A DNA stretch of 64,000 nucleotides from Jeotgalicoccus meleagridis (GCF_903994045.1 NZ_CAJEWD010000003.1:372001-436000); one strand, 5' to 3'; counted from the first letter of the stretch, positions 42,607 through 50,870 are shown. Numbers and translations: made by a program. Notes: a model not told the origin generated them from the letters alone.

Positions 42607-42954
42607 ATGGCAGGACATAAAATTTATTCTATGAAGTTCAGTGGTGTTTATCCTCATTATGTTGCTAAGGCAGAGAGGAAAAACCGAACACAAGAAGAGG
42701 TAGATGAAATCATTACATGGTTAACTAATTATTCAACAGAAGATTTACATAAACAAATTGATAATGGAGTAACCATGGAAGAGTTTTTTGACCAAGCACC
42801 AAAGATGAATCCAAATCGCCGTGAGGTGAAGGGGGTAATTTGTGGTGTGCGTGTTGAGGATATAAAAGAACCTTTAATGCAGGAAATTCGCTATATGGAT
42901 AAAATGATTGATGAGCTCGCTAAGGGTAAAAAGATGGAAAAAATATTGAGATAG
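42607..42954 (+). CDS. DUF2200 protein
   Basis: A 115-residue protein that matches DUF2200 along its whole length: [20 protein letters not shown] at the N-terminus, [33 protein letters not shown] and a C-terminal [18 protein letters not shown]. Small cytoplasmic protein; function unknown. GAGGTGAAG precedes the ATG. Divergent from the SAP gene, followed by a terminator. Confidence 0.88.
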   Translation: MAGHKIYSMKFSGVYPHYVAKAERKNRTQEEVDEIITWLTNYSTEDLHKQIDNGVTMEEFFDQAPKMNPNRREVKGVICGVRVEDIKEPLMQEIRYMDKMIDELAKGKKMEKILR

Positions 42955-42965
42955 CTATGAGTATG

Positions 42966-42999
42966 CCTTACAAGATTATTTCTTGTAAGGTGTTTTTAT
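42966..42999 (+). terminator. Terminator after the DUF2200 gene
   Basis: CCTTACAAGA pairs perfectly with TCTTGTAAGG around a 5-base loop, followed by a T-rich tract. Confidence 0.88.
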
Positions 43000-43049
43000 T
43001 AGAGATATATTATATGTGAAATAAAATTTTTAACAAAGGGGAACTTGCA

Positions 43050-44144
43050 ATGACGATTTCGAACGTAACAATAATTGGGGCAGGAAACGGTGGTATTACT
43101 GCAGCAGCAGACTTATCAGACAGAGGATTTAAAGTTACTTTATATGAAAATGAAAAATTTGCGAGTAATCTCGAGAAAATTAATGAATTAGGTGGAATCT
43201 ACTTACAAGAAGATGGTAAAGAAAAATTTGTGAAGGTAGAAAAAGTAACAAGTGACATTGAAGAAGCGGTAAAATCTGCAGAAGTGATTATGTTAACTAT
43301 TCCCGGTTTTGCTATTGAAACAATGGCAAAAGACCTAGCACCAGTTGTAGATGAAAACCAAGTAATCTTATTAAATGGTGCAGGAGCCATGGGAACTCTA
43401 AGATTTGTAAATGAGATGAAAACTTTAGGAATAAATAAGAAGCTTAAGATAGGTGAAACGAACTCACTGACTTATGGTACGAGAGCTTTTCCTGAAACCG
43501 CAAAAGTTGAGCTTGGTTTAAGAGTGAAAAAACTATTTTTCTCTGCCTATCCAGCTGAGAATACAGCAGAATTAATAAAAGTATGTCGTCAATTATATGA
43601 CTGCTTAGTACCTGCTCAAAATATTTTACACTCAACTATGGAAAATGGTAATCCAGAAGTGCATCCAGGACCATCTTTATTGAATTCAGGACGCATTGAT
43701 TATTCTAATGGTGAATTTTATCTCTATAAAGAAGGGATTACTGAACATACGGTGCGTTTGTTAAGAGGAATTGAAGCAGAAAGAATCGCAATCGGTAAAG
43801 CTTTTGGTTTTGAGCTAGAGGATGCCATTACAAGTCGCTATAACAGAGGATACTTTGACCGTAATGATTTAAGCTTACAAGAATTATTTAATACGAGTAA
43901 GGTATACGGCGATATCAAAGGACCGACTGCCGTTGATTCTAGATATTTTACTGAAGATATCTCCGAAGGCTTGGTGTTCTGGTCCAACTTAGGAAGAATT
44001 GTAAATGTTTCAACTCCAAATATAGATTCGGTTATTACTATTGGTGGCACTATCTTGGATAGAGACTTTTATCAAGAAGGATTAACATTAGAAAAAATAG
44101 GTTTAGCAGATCTGTCTAAGGATAATTTAATTAATAGTCTTTAA
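43050..44144 (+). CDS. Octopine/opine dehydrogenase family protein
   Basis: A 364-residue NAD(P)-dependent enzyme: N-terminal Rossmann domain (GAGNGGITAA, residues 10-19) and the C-terminal octopine/nopaline dehydrogenase domain. The catalytic His is in NPEVHPGPSLLNSGRID near residue 206. The family reductively joins an alpha-keto acid to an amino acid, or the reverse. AAGGGGAA precedes the ATG. The next gene, an NhaC antiporter, starts 28 bp downstream, so this looks like catabolism of an imported opine. No nicotianamine synthase-like gene or metal ABC transporter is nearby, which argues against a metallophore. Confidence 0.85.
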   Translation: MTISNVTIIGAGNGGITAAADLSDRGFKVTLYENEKFASNLEKINELGGIYLQEDGKEKFVKVEKVTSDIEEAVKSAEVIMLTIPGFAIETMAKDLAPVVDENQVILLNGAGAMGTLRFVNEMKTLGINKKLKIGETNSLTYGTRAFPETAKVELGLRVKKLFFSAYPAENTAELIKVCRQLYDCLVPAQNILHSTMENGNPEVHPGPSLLNSGRIDYSNGEFYLYKEGITEHTVRLLRGIEAERIAIGKAFGFELEDAITSRYNRGYFDRNDLSLQELFNTSKVYGDIKGPTAVDSRYFTEDISEGLVFWSNLGRIVNVSTPNIDSVITIGGTILDRDFYQEGLTLEKIGLADLSKDNLINSL

Positions 44145-44171
44145 GATTTTGAAAAAACAAAGGGGAAATTT

Positions 44172-45575
44172 ATGAAAAGAAAACCAACGCTATTTGAATC
44201 GATTTCATGTTTTGTAGTTTTAGCAATAGTTATTGGAGCTGGTTTTGGATATTTTGAAATTCCGATCCAACCGCTTCTACTAATTTCAGCAGCTTACGCT
44301 GCCTTTATTGCCCATAGAGTGGGTTTAACTTGGGAAGATATGGAAAAGGGAATTGTTACACGATTAAACACAGCCATGCCAGCAATTTTTATTATTTTTG
44401 CAGTCGGTGTCATCGTAGGGACTTGGATATATTCTGGTACAGTTCCGATGTTAATTAACTATGGGCTCTTAATCATTGATCCAAGATATTTCTTAGTGAC
44501 GGCCTTTATTATTACAGCAATAGTTTCTGTAGCGACAGGTACTGCTTGGGGCTCATCTGCCACAGCTGGTGTTGCCTTAATGGGAATCGCAGTAGAAATG
44601 AATCTTCCTTTAGGAATTACCGCAGGTGCAATTATTTCAGGTGCAATCTTTGGTGATAAACTATCGCCGTTATCTGATACAACTAATCTTGCCCCTCTTG
44701 TGGTTGGCGTAGACTTATATGATCATATAAAACATATGCTATGGACGACAATCCCTGCCACTATAGTCGGTATGATAGTGTGGTTTGTCGTTGGTCTTGG
44801 TTTTGAACCAGACAGTACTTCAGGAGATAGTGTTGGAGGATTAACGGCAGAGCTGAGCTCAATCTTTAACTGGAATATATTTATGTTACTCCCATTTGTA
44901 ATTATTCTTTGGGGTGCCTTTGCTAAAAAACCTATTGTTCCAATCATGCTCTTGTCTTCAGTCGTTGCGGTCTTTATTGGAGTATTTTCTAACGGCTTTT
45001 CTTTTGTAGATGGAATTACATCTATGGCCAATGGTTTTTCAGTAGATATGGTTGCTTCTAATAGTGACTTCTCTGAAACCGTTAATTCACTACTGAACCG
45101 TGGTGGAATCTTCTCTATGGTCACCATTGTTGTCACTATTTTTTGTGGTTACGCTTTTGCGGGAATTGTTGAAGCTGCGGGTTGTTTAGATAGAATTTTA
45201 GAAGCATTTACTAAGATGGTTCAATCGACATGGCAGATTATAGGCTCAACGATTATTGGTAGTATTTTAATCGTCTTTACAGCAGGTGTCGCTTCGATTT
45301 CTATCATCATGGTCGGTGTCTTAATGAAGGATGCCTATGTTAAAAAAGGTCTAGATCCGTTGAATCTATCTAGAACACTTGAGGATGCAGGTACTATGAT
45401 ACTCGGATTTGTTCCATGGGGGGTATCGGCAATCTACTATTTAGAAGTTCTCGGTGTTGGTGTCGGAGATTACTGGATGTGGGCTGTACCATGTTACTTA
45501 TGTATTGTCTTCGCTATGATTTATGCTATAACAGGTATTGGAATTAAGAAGATTGACCCAGAAGAAAGTAAATAA
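44172..45575 (+). CDS. NhaC-family Na+/H+ (or amino acid/Na+) antiporter
   Basis: A 467-residue protein with about eleven membrane helices. It has GTAWGSSATAGVALMGIA (about 118-135) and GDKLSPLSDTTNLAPLV (about 160-176), the signature of NhaC. Members exchange Na+ for H+, or Na+ with malate/lactate in MleN-type forms. Placed in an operon behind an opine dehydrogenase, it could carry the substrate or product of that enzyme; this is inference. Confidence 0.88.
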   Translation: MKRKPTLFESISCFVVLAIVIGAGFGYFEIPIQPLLLISAAYAAFIAHRVGLTWEDMEKGIVTRLNTAMPAIFIIFAVGVIVGTWIYSGTVPMLINYGLLIIDPRYFLVTAFIITAIVSVATGTAWGSSATAGVALMGIAVEMNLPLGITAGAIISGAIFGDKLSPLSDTTNLAPLVVGVDLYDHIKHMLWTTIPATIVGMIVWFVVGLGFEPDSTSGDSVGGLTAELSSIFNWNIFMLLPFVIILWGAFAKKPIVPIMLLSSVVAVFIGVFSNGFSFVDGITSMANGFSVDMVASNSDFSETVNSLLNRGGIFSMVTIVVTIFCGYAFAGIVEAAGCLDRILEAFTKMVQSTWQIIGSTIIGSILIVFTAGVASISIIMVGVLMKDAYVKKGLDPLNLSRTLEDAGTMILGFVPWGVSAIYYLEVLGVGVGDYWMWAVPCYLCIVFAMIYAITGIGIKKIDPEESK

Positions 45576-45619
45576 TATCTTGTATGTGATATCCTTAAAA
45601 TAAAAAGAGGAGTATTATT

Positions 45620-46090
45620 ATGAAAATTTATTTAGCAAGTCCATTTTTCGATGCAGAGCAAGTTGAAAGAGTGAAACGTGTTGAAGCGGCTTTGGAAAAG
45701 AACCCAACAGTTGATGAGGTGTTTTCACCACGACTTCAACAAGATGACCATCTTGAACATGGCTCTGATGAGTGGAGAGAGACTATCTACAATAATGACA
45801 TTAAACATGTAGAGTGGTGTGATGCGGTTGTTGCTGTACATGATTATGTTGGTGAGCATGTTGACCCAGGAACAGCATTTGAAATTGGTTACGGTAAAGC
45901 CTTAAATAAATTTATTGTCTTGTATCAAGAAAAAGATCCAATTGAAGAAGCGCCTGTGAACTTGATGCTAACAGACTCACTGAACGCTTATCTTCAAAGT
46001 ATTGATGATTTAGCGACTTATGATTTTAACAAGAAAACACCAATCCGTTATGAAAACTATACACATGCACCAGTTGCAAAAGAAGATTAA
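45620..46090 (+). CDS. Nucleoside 2-deoxyribosyltransferase
   Basis: A 156-residue enzyme of the NDT family: KIYLASPFFDAEQ at the N-terminus, VEWCDAVVAVHDY (about 70-82) and GTAFEIGYGKAL (about 91-102), whose Glu is the nucleophile. It moves deoxyribose between bases in nucleoside salvage. AAAGAGGAG lies before the ATG. It starts 45 bp after nhaC but is probably an independent function. A terminator follows. Confidence 0.85.
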   Translation: MKIYLASPFFDAEQVERVKRVEAALEKNPTVDEVFSPRLQQDDHLEHGSDEWRETIYNNDIKHVEWCDAVVAVHDYVGEHVDPGTAFEIGYGKALNKFIVLYQEKDPIEEAPVNLMLTDSLNAYLQSIDDLATYDFNKKTPIRYENYTHAPVAKED

Positions 46091-46097
46091 AACTTTA

Positions 46098-46130
46098 AGA
46101 CTAGAAATCATTGATTTCTGGTCTTTTTTT
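46098..46130 (+). terminator. Terminator after the deoxyribosyltransferase gene
   Basis: AGACTAGAAATCA pairs with TGATTTCTGGTCT around a one-base to three-base loop, followed by seven T. Confidence 0.85.
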
Positions 46131-46162
46131 ATGAATTGACTAACAATTCTATTTTTTTATCA

Positions 46163-46188
46163 TTTTTGTATGTTATAGCATACAAAAA
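46163..46188. promoter_or_regulatory. Inverted-repeat operator at the XRE-azlCD promoter
   Basis: TTTTTGTATG (46163-46172) and CATACAAAAA (46179-46188) form a perfect 10-bp inverted repeat with a 6-bp spacer. A possible promoter (TTGTAT 46167-46172, TATGTT 46189-46194) overlaps it, so binding would block RNA polymerase. The XRE regulator encoded just downstream is the likely ligand. Confidence 0.65.
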
Positions 46189-46228
46189 TATGTTATGTTA
46201 CTAAAAATGAATTTTGAGGTGATAAATT

Positions 46229-46783
46229 TTGCAAGAAAATATAGATGTGATTGGTCAGAATTTACAAGTGCTCAGAAAAGAACGGGGACTTAGTTTAGAA
46301 AAAGTCTCAACCTTAACAGATGTAAGTAAGGGAATGCTTGCCCAAATCGAGCGTGGAGATTCTATACCTACTGTAACAACCTTATGGAAGATTGCCAAAG
46401 GGTTAAAAGTATCATTCTCCTCTTTAATCACTCAACAGCAAAAAGCCATGAAAGTCATTAAGAAAGCAGATATCCAAACGGTCACTGAAGAAGATGGAGC
46501 TTATAGAGTCCATAATATTGTCCCTTTCTCACCTGAAAAATTATTTGAATTATATATTGTAGAAATTGATGGTGGAGCGAGCCATTTTTCAGATGCACAT
46601 CCTAATGGAGTTGAAGAACATATCTATGTTAATAAAGGAACATTAAAGGTGGATGTGAACGGTAAACTTACAGAATTATGTGAAGGAGAAGGACTGATTT
46701 TTGATGGTAGTCAGCCTCATACATATATCAATACAACGGATGAACTCGTCAAAATTACTTTAATCATGTACTACAACAAATAA
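46229..46783 (+). CDS. XRE-family regulator with cupin domain
   Basis: A 184-residue regulator. Residues about 9-62 form the XRE helix-turn-helix (LRKERGLSLEKVSTLTDVSK, MLAQIERGDSIPTVTTLWKIA). Residues about 105-180 form a cupin (FSDAHPNGVEEHIYVNKGTL, then GDxxxF-like GEGLIFDGSQPHTY). Such proteins sense a small molecule, often an amino acid or polyamine. TTG start with GAGGTG eight bases upstream. It begins an operon with azlC and azlD and probably represses it through the inverted repeat at 46163. Confidence 0.9.
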   Translation: MQENIDVIGQNLQVLRKERGLSLEKVSTLTDVSKGMLAQIERGDSIPTVTTLWKIAKGLKVSFSSLITQQQKAMKVIKKADIQTVTEEDGAYRVHNIVPFSPEKLFELYIVEIDGGASHFSDAHPNGVEEHIYVNKGTLKVDVNGKLTELCEGEGLIFDGSQPHTYINTTDELVKITLIMYYNK

Positions 46784-46800
46784 AAAGAGAAGGTGCAAGC

Positions 46801-47508
46801 ATGACATTTGATGAACATATACAAACAATCAAATACGTTTTCCCTAAGACCATTCCCATTATGGCAGGTTTTACTTTTATTGGTTTAGCTTATGGAATAT
46901 ATATGGATTCTTTAGGATTTGGCCCAGCCTATGCAATTTTAATGAGTATTTTTATATTTGCAGGTTCTATGGAATTCGTTGCAGGAAGTATGCTGATTGG
47001 TGCCTTTAATCCAGTCAGTGCATTTTTACTGACCTTGATGATAAATGCTAGACACTTATTTTATGGTATTGCTATGTTAGATAAATTTAAAGAGACAGGT
47101 AAGAAAAAATTCTATCTGATCTACGGTATGTGTGATGAAACTTTTGTAATTAATAGTACGGAAAAAGTACCAAAACACATTAATTCCGGTTGGTTTATGT
47201 TTTATGTAACAGTGCTCAATCAAATATATTGGGTCGGCGGTACAACGATAGGAAGCTTCTTTGGAACTGCAATACCGTTTAATACTGAAGGAATTGAATT
47301 TGTCATGACTGCCTTATTTGTAGTGATCTTCTTAGATCAATGGATGAAAGAAAGATATCATGTGAGTTCAGTCATTGGAGTTTTAGCTTCTGTAATCAGC
47401 TTAGTCGTATTTGGCCCAGAGAATTTTATCATACCGGCAATGGTGATTATTTTAATTGCTTTAACTGCGATTAGAAAAAGCATGGCTAAAAAAGAGGTGA
47501 TCTCGTAA
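46801..47508 (+). CDS. azlC: AzlC-type branched-chain amino acid exporter, large subunit
   Basis: A 235-residue membrane protein with about seven helices, containing GFTFIGLAYGIYMDSLGFGP near the N-terminus, IFAGSMEFVAGSML and LMINARHLFYGIAML, all typical of AzlC/LIV-E. With AzlD it exports leucine, isoleucine, valine or analogues. AGAAGGTG precedes the ATG. Stop and next start overlap (TAATG). Confidence 0.92.
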   Translation: MTFDEHIQTIKYVFPKTIPIMAGFTFIGLAYGIYMDSLGFGPAYAILMSIFIFAGSMEFVAGSMLIGAFNPVSAFLLTLMINARHLFYGIAMLDKFKETGKKKFYLIYGMCDETFVINSTEKVPKHINSGWFMFYVTVLNQIYWVGGTTIGSFFGTAIPFNTEGIEFVMTALFVVIFLDQWMKERYHVSSVIGVLASVISLVVFGPENFIIPAMVIILIALTAIRKSMAKKEVIS

Positions 47509-47834
47509 TGACTTTGACCGAACAGATTATTATTATTGCGTGTGTCGTCCTTGGGACGATGACGACGAGATTTTTGCCCTTTTTAATTTTTAATAACGAT
47601 AAAGAAACACCAGCTTATGTAAAATATTTAGGCTATATGTTACCACCAGCAGTTTTTGGTCTCTTAGTGGTTTATGCACTCAGAAATGTAGAATTTACTT
47701 CTGTAGAGGGCTTCTTACCAGAAGCTCTAGCAGTAGGATTGATTGTAGTTTTACATTACTGGAAGAAAAGCATGTTGATATCGATCGCAGGTGGAACGAT
47801 ATTTTATATGATTTTAGTGCAGATGGTGTTTTAG
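47508..47834 (+). CDS. azlD: AzlD-type branched-chain amino acid exporter, small subunit
   Basis: A 108-residue protein with three or four membrane helices, beginning MTLTEQIIIIACVVLGTMTTRFLPF; the TRFLPF motif is typical of AzlD. It is the obligatory partner of AzlC and shares one base with its stop codon. No hairpin with a T tract directly follows it, so some read-through toward the leader at 47931 is possible. Confidence 0.92.
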   Translation: MTLTEQIIIIACVVLGTMTTRFLPFLIFNNDKETPAYVKYLGYMLPPAVFGLLVVYALRNVEFTSVEGFLPEALAVGLIVVLHYWKKSMLISIAGGTIFYMILVQMVF

Positions 47835-47918
47835 AAGTGTATTTAGCTATTAGTATTTACATCACTTAGAATGTAGCTTATACTCGCAGTACATAAAGTC
47901 AAATTCAATAAGTAAAAA

Positions 47919-47924
47919 TATAAT
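47919..47924 (+). promoter_or_regulatory. -10 element of the MutS2-like leader
   Basis: A consensus TATAAT, with only a weak -35 (near 47896). It would start the transcript at about 47931, directly on the GAGGTG ribosome site of the leader frame. The 85 bp between azlD and this site hold nothing else that I recognise. Confidence 0.6.
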
Positions 47925-47941
47925 ATATATGAGGTGCTTTT

Positions 47942-47965
47942 GTGAGCGCGGTAGTGTCTAACTAG
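47942..47965 (+). CDS. Putative 7-residue leader peptide (MSAVVSN)
   Basis: GTG AGC GCG GTA GTG TCT AAC TAG, with GAGGTG (47931-47936) five bases before the GTG. The frame covers the 5' strands of the basal helices of the rod, so a ribosome on it would keep them open. Too short to judge by coding signals; it is supported by the ribosome site, the position at the 5' end of the transcript and the fit to the switch. Confidence 0.45.
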   Translation: MSAVVSN

Positions 47966-48112
47966 GAAATACAAGTACATGAAAAAATAAAAGGGCAAGC
48001 CCCTTTATTTGTTGTACCCTTATTTCCCATATTGAGATACCTACCGACTTTAAACAAGCACTCTATTCATGGATATTACATAAAAATATCTATGGCTTAT
48101 TTATGCTTGTTC

Positions 48113-48146
48113 AAAGCTACGGTGGAAACCGTAGCTTTTTCTTTTT
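48113..48146 (+). terminator. Leader terminator before the MutS2-like gene
   Basis: AAAGCTACGGT pairs perfectly with ACCGTAGCTTT around a GGAA tetraloop, followed by TTCTTTTTC. It lies 65 bp before the gene it would control. Confidence 0.85.
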
Positions 48147-48210
48147 CTCATACTTATTGAAAAAAGGTTTCTTCAAATATGGATAATTATATACATTGAG
48201 GAGAAAAAAT

Positions 48211-50103
48211 ATGAATGAAAATACTTTTGAAAAATTAGAATATAACGAATTAAAGGAACTAGTAAAATCATACTGTGTCAGTAGTCTTGGTAAAGCTCTT
48301 TTCGATAAACAAGCACCAAGTTCTAACTTAAAAGTCGTAGAGCATAGATTAAAAGAAACTACAGAAGCAAGAAAAATATTGGATAGTGGGGCAAAGATGC
48401 CTTTTATGAATGTTTCTAATATTGATTTTTTAGTTGATAAAGTAGAAAAAGGTATCATTTTAACAGCAGAAGAACTTGTGTATGTGAATGATTTTCTTAG
48501 AGGATGTCGAAGAATAATAGACTTTATGTCTACTAAAGAATTTCTTGCACCGACTTTATCATCCTATGTGAATTCAATGACAGAGCTAAGAAGCTTGGAA
48601 GAAGAAATTAGCATTGCGATTAAGAATAATAGAGTGGATTCACACGCAAACAAAGAGCTTAAACGCGTTCGTAGTTTTATTGATGGAAATGAAATGAAGA
48701 TAAAAGACAAGCTTAATAAATATATAAATAGCAATAAGAATTATGTTCAAGAAGGGATCATCAGTGTTAAAAATGATCGTTATACAGTACCGATTAAAGC
48801 ATCTTATAAAAACCAGGTAAACGGTACAATTATTGAACTATCATCTAAGGGTACGACTGCTTATGTTGAGCCGAGTGTGGTAAGAAAACTAAGCGATGAG
48901 CTAGAGGGCTTAAAAGCAGAAGAATCAATGATAGAGTATCAAATACTTGCGACACTTACTGGGATAATAAATGACAATCTGCATACAATCAACATCAATA
49001 TCGACTTAATAGCACAATATGACATGATTAATGCAAGAGCAAGGTTCAGTAAGAGTATTGATGGCATCTCACCTCACATTAATGATTATGGGAAGATTAA
49101 ACTCTTAGATTGTAAACATCCTCTACTAACAGGAGATATTGTACCTTTAGATTTTGACATTGGTAAAGATTACCGTAGTTTAGTAATAACTGGCCCTAAT
49201 GCTGGAGGCAAAACGATTGTCTTGAAAACAATTGGACTCATCACCTTAGCGACAATGTCGGGTTTTCATATCTCAGCTTCTGAAGATACTGAAGTTGCAG
49301 TATTTGATCAAATATTTGTTGATCTTGGAGATAATCAAAGTCTAGAAAATGCACTCAGTACATTTTCATCTCATATGAAGAATCTCTCAGATATACTTCC
49401 CAAAGCTAATAATAATACACTGCTCTTATTTGATGAGATTGGGAGCGGAACAGAACCAAATGAAGGTGCTGCTTTAGCAATTGCATTGTTGGAAGAGTTT
49501 TATCATAAAGGCTGTATTACCGTAGCAACGACACATTATGGTGAAATCAAACGTTATTCTGAGATGCATAGTGATTTTATGAATGCTGCTATGCAATTTA
49601 ACCAAGAAACTTTAGAGCCTTTGTTTCAACTGCAAATTGGAAAATCAGGAGACAGTAATGCTTTATGGATTTCAAGGAAGATGAAAGTTCCAGAACATGT
49701 TTTGACTCGAGCGGAAAAATATATGGTGGATAAAGAATATGGATTAGAAGTTTTAGATCAAAACAAAGTTAAGAAGGAGAAAATAATCGAGACCACACCA
49801 ACAGATACAACCTTGTATGAAAAAGGGGACCGAGTGAAGTTACTGGATTATAACGATTTTGGATTGGTGTATGAACTCCAAGATAAATTTTCTAATGTCA
49901 CAGTTTACTATCAAAATGAAATGATAGATGTAAATAAAAAAAGACTTAAGTTAGAACAAAAGGCAAAAGACTTATATCCCGATGATTATGATTTAGATGC
50001 TTTATTTACAGATTATCAAACGAGAAAATGGCAGCATGATATAGAGAGAGGGTCGAAAAAAGCACTACGTAAAATTGAAAAAGAGATTAAAAAGAATAAG
50101 TAA
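48211..50103 (+). CDS. MutS2 paralogue without Smr domain
   Basis: A 630-residue protein of the MutS2 family. Residues about 1-300 form the lever and coiled-coil region, including YVEPSVVRKLSDELEGLKAEE; the ATPase has Walker A GPNAGGKT (328-335) and Walker B LLLFDEIGSGTEP (about 409-421), then TTHYGEIKRYSE. A KOW-like segment follows (YEKGDRVKLLDYNDFGLVYEL, about 535-555), then a basic tail. Bacillus MutS2 is about 785 residues and ends in an Smr domain; that domain is absent here. MutS2 in Bacillus splits collided ribosomes (established for that protein). GAGGAG lies seven bases before the ATG at 48211. Attenuator-controlled single gene. Confidence 0.88.
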   Translation: MNENTFEKLEYNELKELVKSYCVSSLGKALFDKQAPSSNLKVVEHRLKETTEARKILDSGAKMPFMNVSNIDFLVDKVEKGIILTAEELVYVNDFLRGCRRIIDFMSTKEFLAPTLSSYVNSMTELRSLEEEISIAIKNNRVDSHANKELKRVRSFIDGNEMKIKDKLNKYINSNKNYVQEGIISVKNDRYTVPIKASYKNQVNGTIIELSSKGTTAYVEPSVVRKLSDELEGLKAEESMIEYQILATLTGIINDNLHTININIDLIAQYDMINARARFSKSIDGISPHINDYGKIKLLDCKHPLLTGDIVPLDFDIGKDYRSLVITGPNAGGKTIVLKTIGLITLATMSGFHISASEDTEVAVFDQIFVDLGDNQSLENALSTFSSHMKNLSDILPKANNNTLLLFDEIGSGTEPNEGAALAIALLEEFYHKGCITVATTHYGEIKRYSEMHSDFMNAAMQFNQETLEPLFQLQIGKSGDSNALWISRKMKVPEHVLTRAEKYMVDKEYGLEVLDQNKVKKEKIIETTPTDTTLYEKGDRVKLLDYNDFGLVYELQDKFSNVTVYYQNEMIDVNKKRLKLEQKAKDLYPDDYDLDALFTDYQTRKWQHDIERGSKKALRKIEKEIKKNK

Positions 50104-50115
50104 ATAATTTATTGT

Positions 50116-50144
50116 AGCCCGACAAACTAAATAATTGTCGGGCT
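50116..50144. terminator. Terminator after the MutS2-like gene
   Basis: AGCCCGACAA pairs perfectly with TTGTCGGGCT around a 9-base loop, then TTTCC, between two convergent genes. Confidence 0.82.
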
Positions 50145-50177
50145 TTCCTATTTCTACTTTTAAGTTATGATTTAAAT

Positions 50178-50846
50178 TTAAGATAAGTAATCTATAGAAC
50201 CTAGCGCTTCTAAAGTCATGGACAAGTGCTTGTCTATCTTTTCTTCAAACGATGCTTTATTATTTGTTTCTATTGTTTCTACAATATCTAAATGTTCTTG
50301 AATAACATCTTTCATACGGCCTTGTTTTGTGATGGCTTTGGAACCAATGAGTATGGTTAAGTTATGAAACACGTCATAGGACTTCAGGAAGATATTGTAT
50401 TTAGCAATCATAAACATATTTCTATGGAATTCTTTATCCAGCTGCATGAAGTGATAACTATTATTTTCTTCCATAGCTTGTTTTTGATCGTCAATAATAT
50501 TTTTCAGCTTTTGGACATCGTGAGACCCAACATTTTCGAATAATGGATCTTTAATTCCCTTTTCAATAATCGCTCTTAAAAGGAATATTTGTTTAACTTC
50601 TTCATTAGAATGTTGTTTTAAGCGATATCCTTTTCTTGGTCTAAACTCGATTAAATCCTCGTTTATTAAATCATACATTGCTTCTCTTAAAGGTGTTCTA
50701 GAGACGTTGAGTTGAGTTGCCAAGCTTTGCTCATTTATATAATCGTCAGAAGGAAATCCATCGTTTAGAATAATGTCCTTTAAAGTAGAATATATAGTAT
50801 CCTTTAAAGTTTTATGTTTGATGCCTTTAATTTTGAAATCTTCCAT
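50178..50846 (-). CDS. GntR-family (FadR/FCD type) regulator
   Basis: A 222-residue regulator with an N-terminal winged helix (about 12-72: TLKDTIYSTLKDIILNDGF, then QLNVSRTPLREAMYDLINED) and a helical FCD ligand domain (about 80-215) with the His/Asp metal-ligand positions (LDKEFHRNMF). It is the last gene of the TRAP operon and probably represses it, released by the substrate. AGAAGGAAT lies before the ATG at 50846; the ATG at 50855 overlaps that site. Confidence 0.88.
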   Translation of the reverse strand: MEDFKIKGIKHKTLKDTIYSTLKDIILNDGFPSDDYINEQSLATQLNVSRTPLREAMYDLINEDLIEFRPRKGYRLKQHSNEEVKQIFLLRAIIEKGIKDPLFENVGSHDVQKLKNIIDDQKQAMEENNSYHFMQLDKEFHRNMFMIAKYNIFLKSYDVFHNLTILIGSKAITKQGRMKDVIQEHLDIVETIETNNKASFEEKIDKHLSMTLEALGSIDYLS

Positions 50847-50870
50847 ACGTATCATTCCTTCTGATATTAT

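Larger units (their letters stand above)
47931..48146 (+). promoter_or_regulatory. Structured attenuator leader of the MutS2-like gene
   Basis: Bases 47931-48063 fold into one long imperfect rod: GTGCTT/AAGCAC (47934/48061), CGGTAG/CTACCG (47949/48046), GTGTCT/AGATAC, GGAAATA/TATTTCC (47965/48027) and a tip AAATAAAAGGG/CCCTTTATTT. The 3' strand of its base, CTTTAAACAAGCA (48048-48060), can instead pair with TGCTTGTTCAAAG (48104-48116; 12 of 13 pairs), enclosing a hairpin CATGGATATT/AATATCTATG. That second helix uses the AAAG that begins the terminator at 48113. So rod and terminator can coexist, and the alternative helix competes with both: a three-state switch. Confidence 0.72.

Noticed and set aside
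42538-42693. N-terminal extension of the SAP-like protein
   Set aside because: It crosses the divergent intergenic region and the start of the DUF2200 gene; the ATG at 42537 has a strong ribosome site.
43050-45575. Staphylopine-like metallophore locus
   Set aside because: There is an opine dehydrogenase, but no histidine racemase, nicotianamine synthase-like gene, ABC metal importer or exporter.
47931-48063. 6S RNA or another stand-alone small RNA, because of the long rod shape
   Set aside because: The rod's base can re-pair with sequence just before a terminator that directly precedes a gene in the same direction, and the rod contains a reading frame with a ribosome site. A cis-acting attenuator explains more. 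A 6S-like role is not fully excluded.
48104-48146. T-box antiterminator (GGTGGAAACCG looks a little like the T-box core)
   Set aside because: The full T-box sequence, specifier loop and AGTA motifs are missing, and the GGTGG belongs to the terminator stem and tetraloop.
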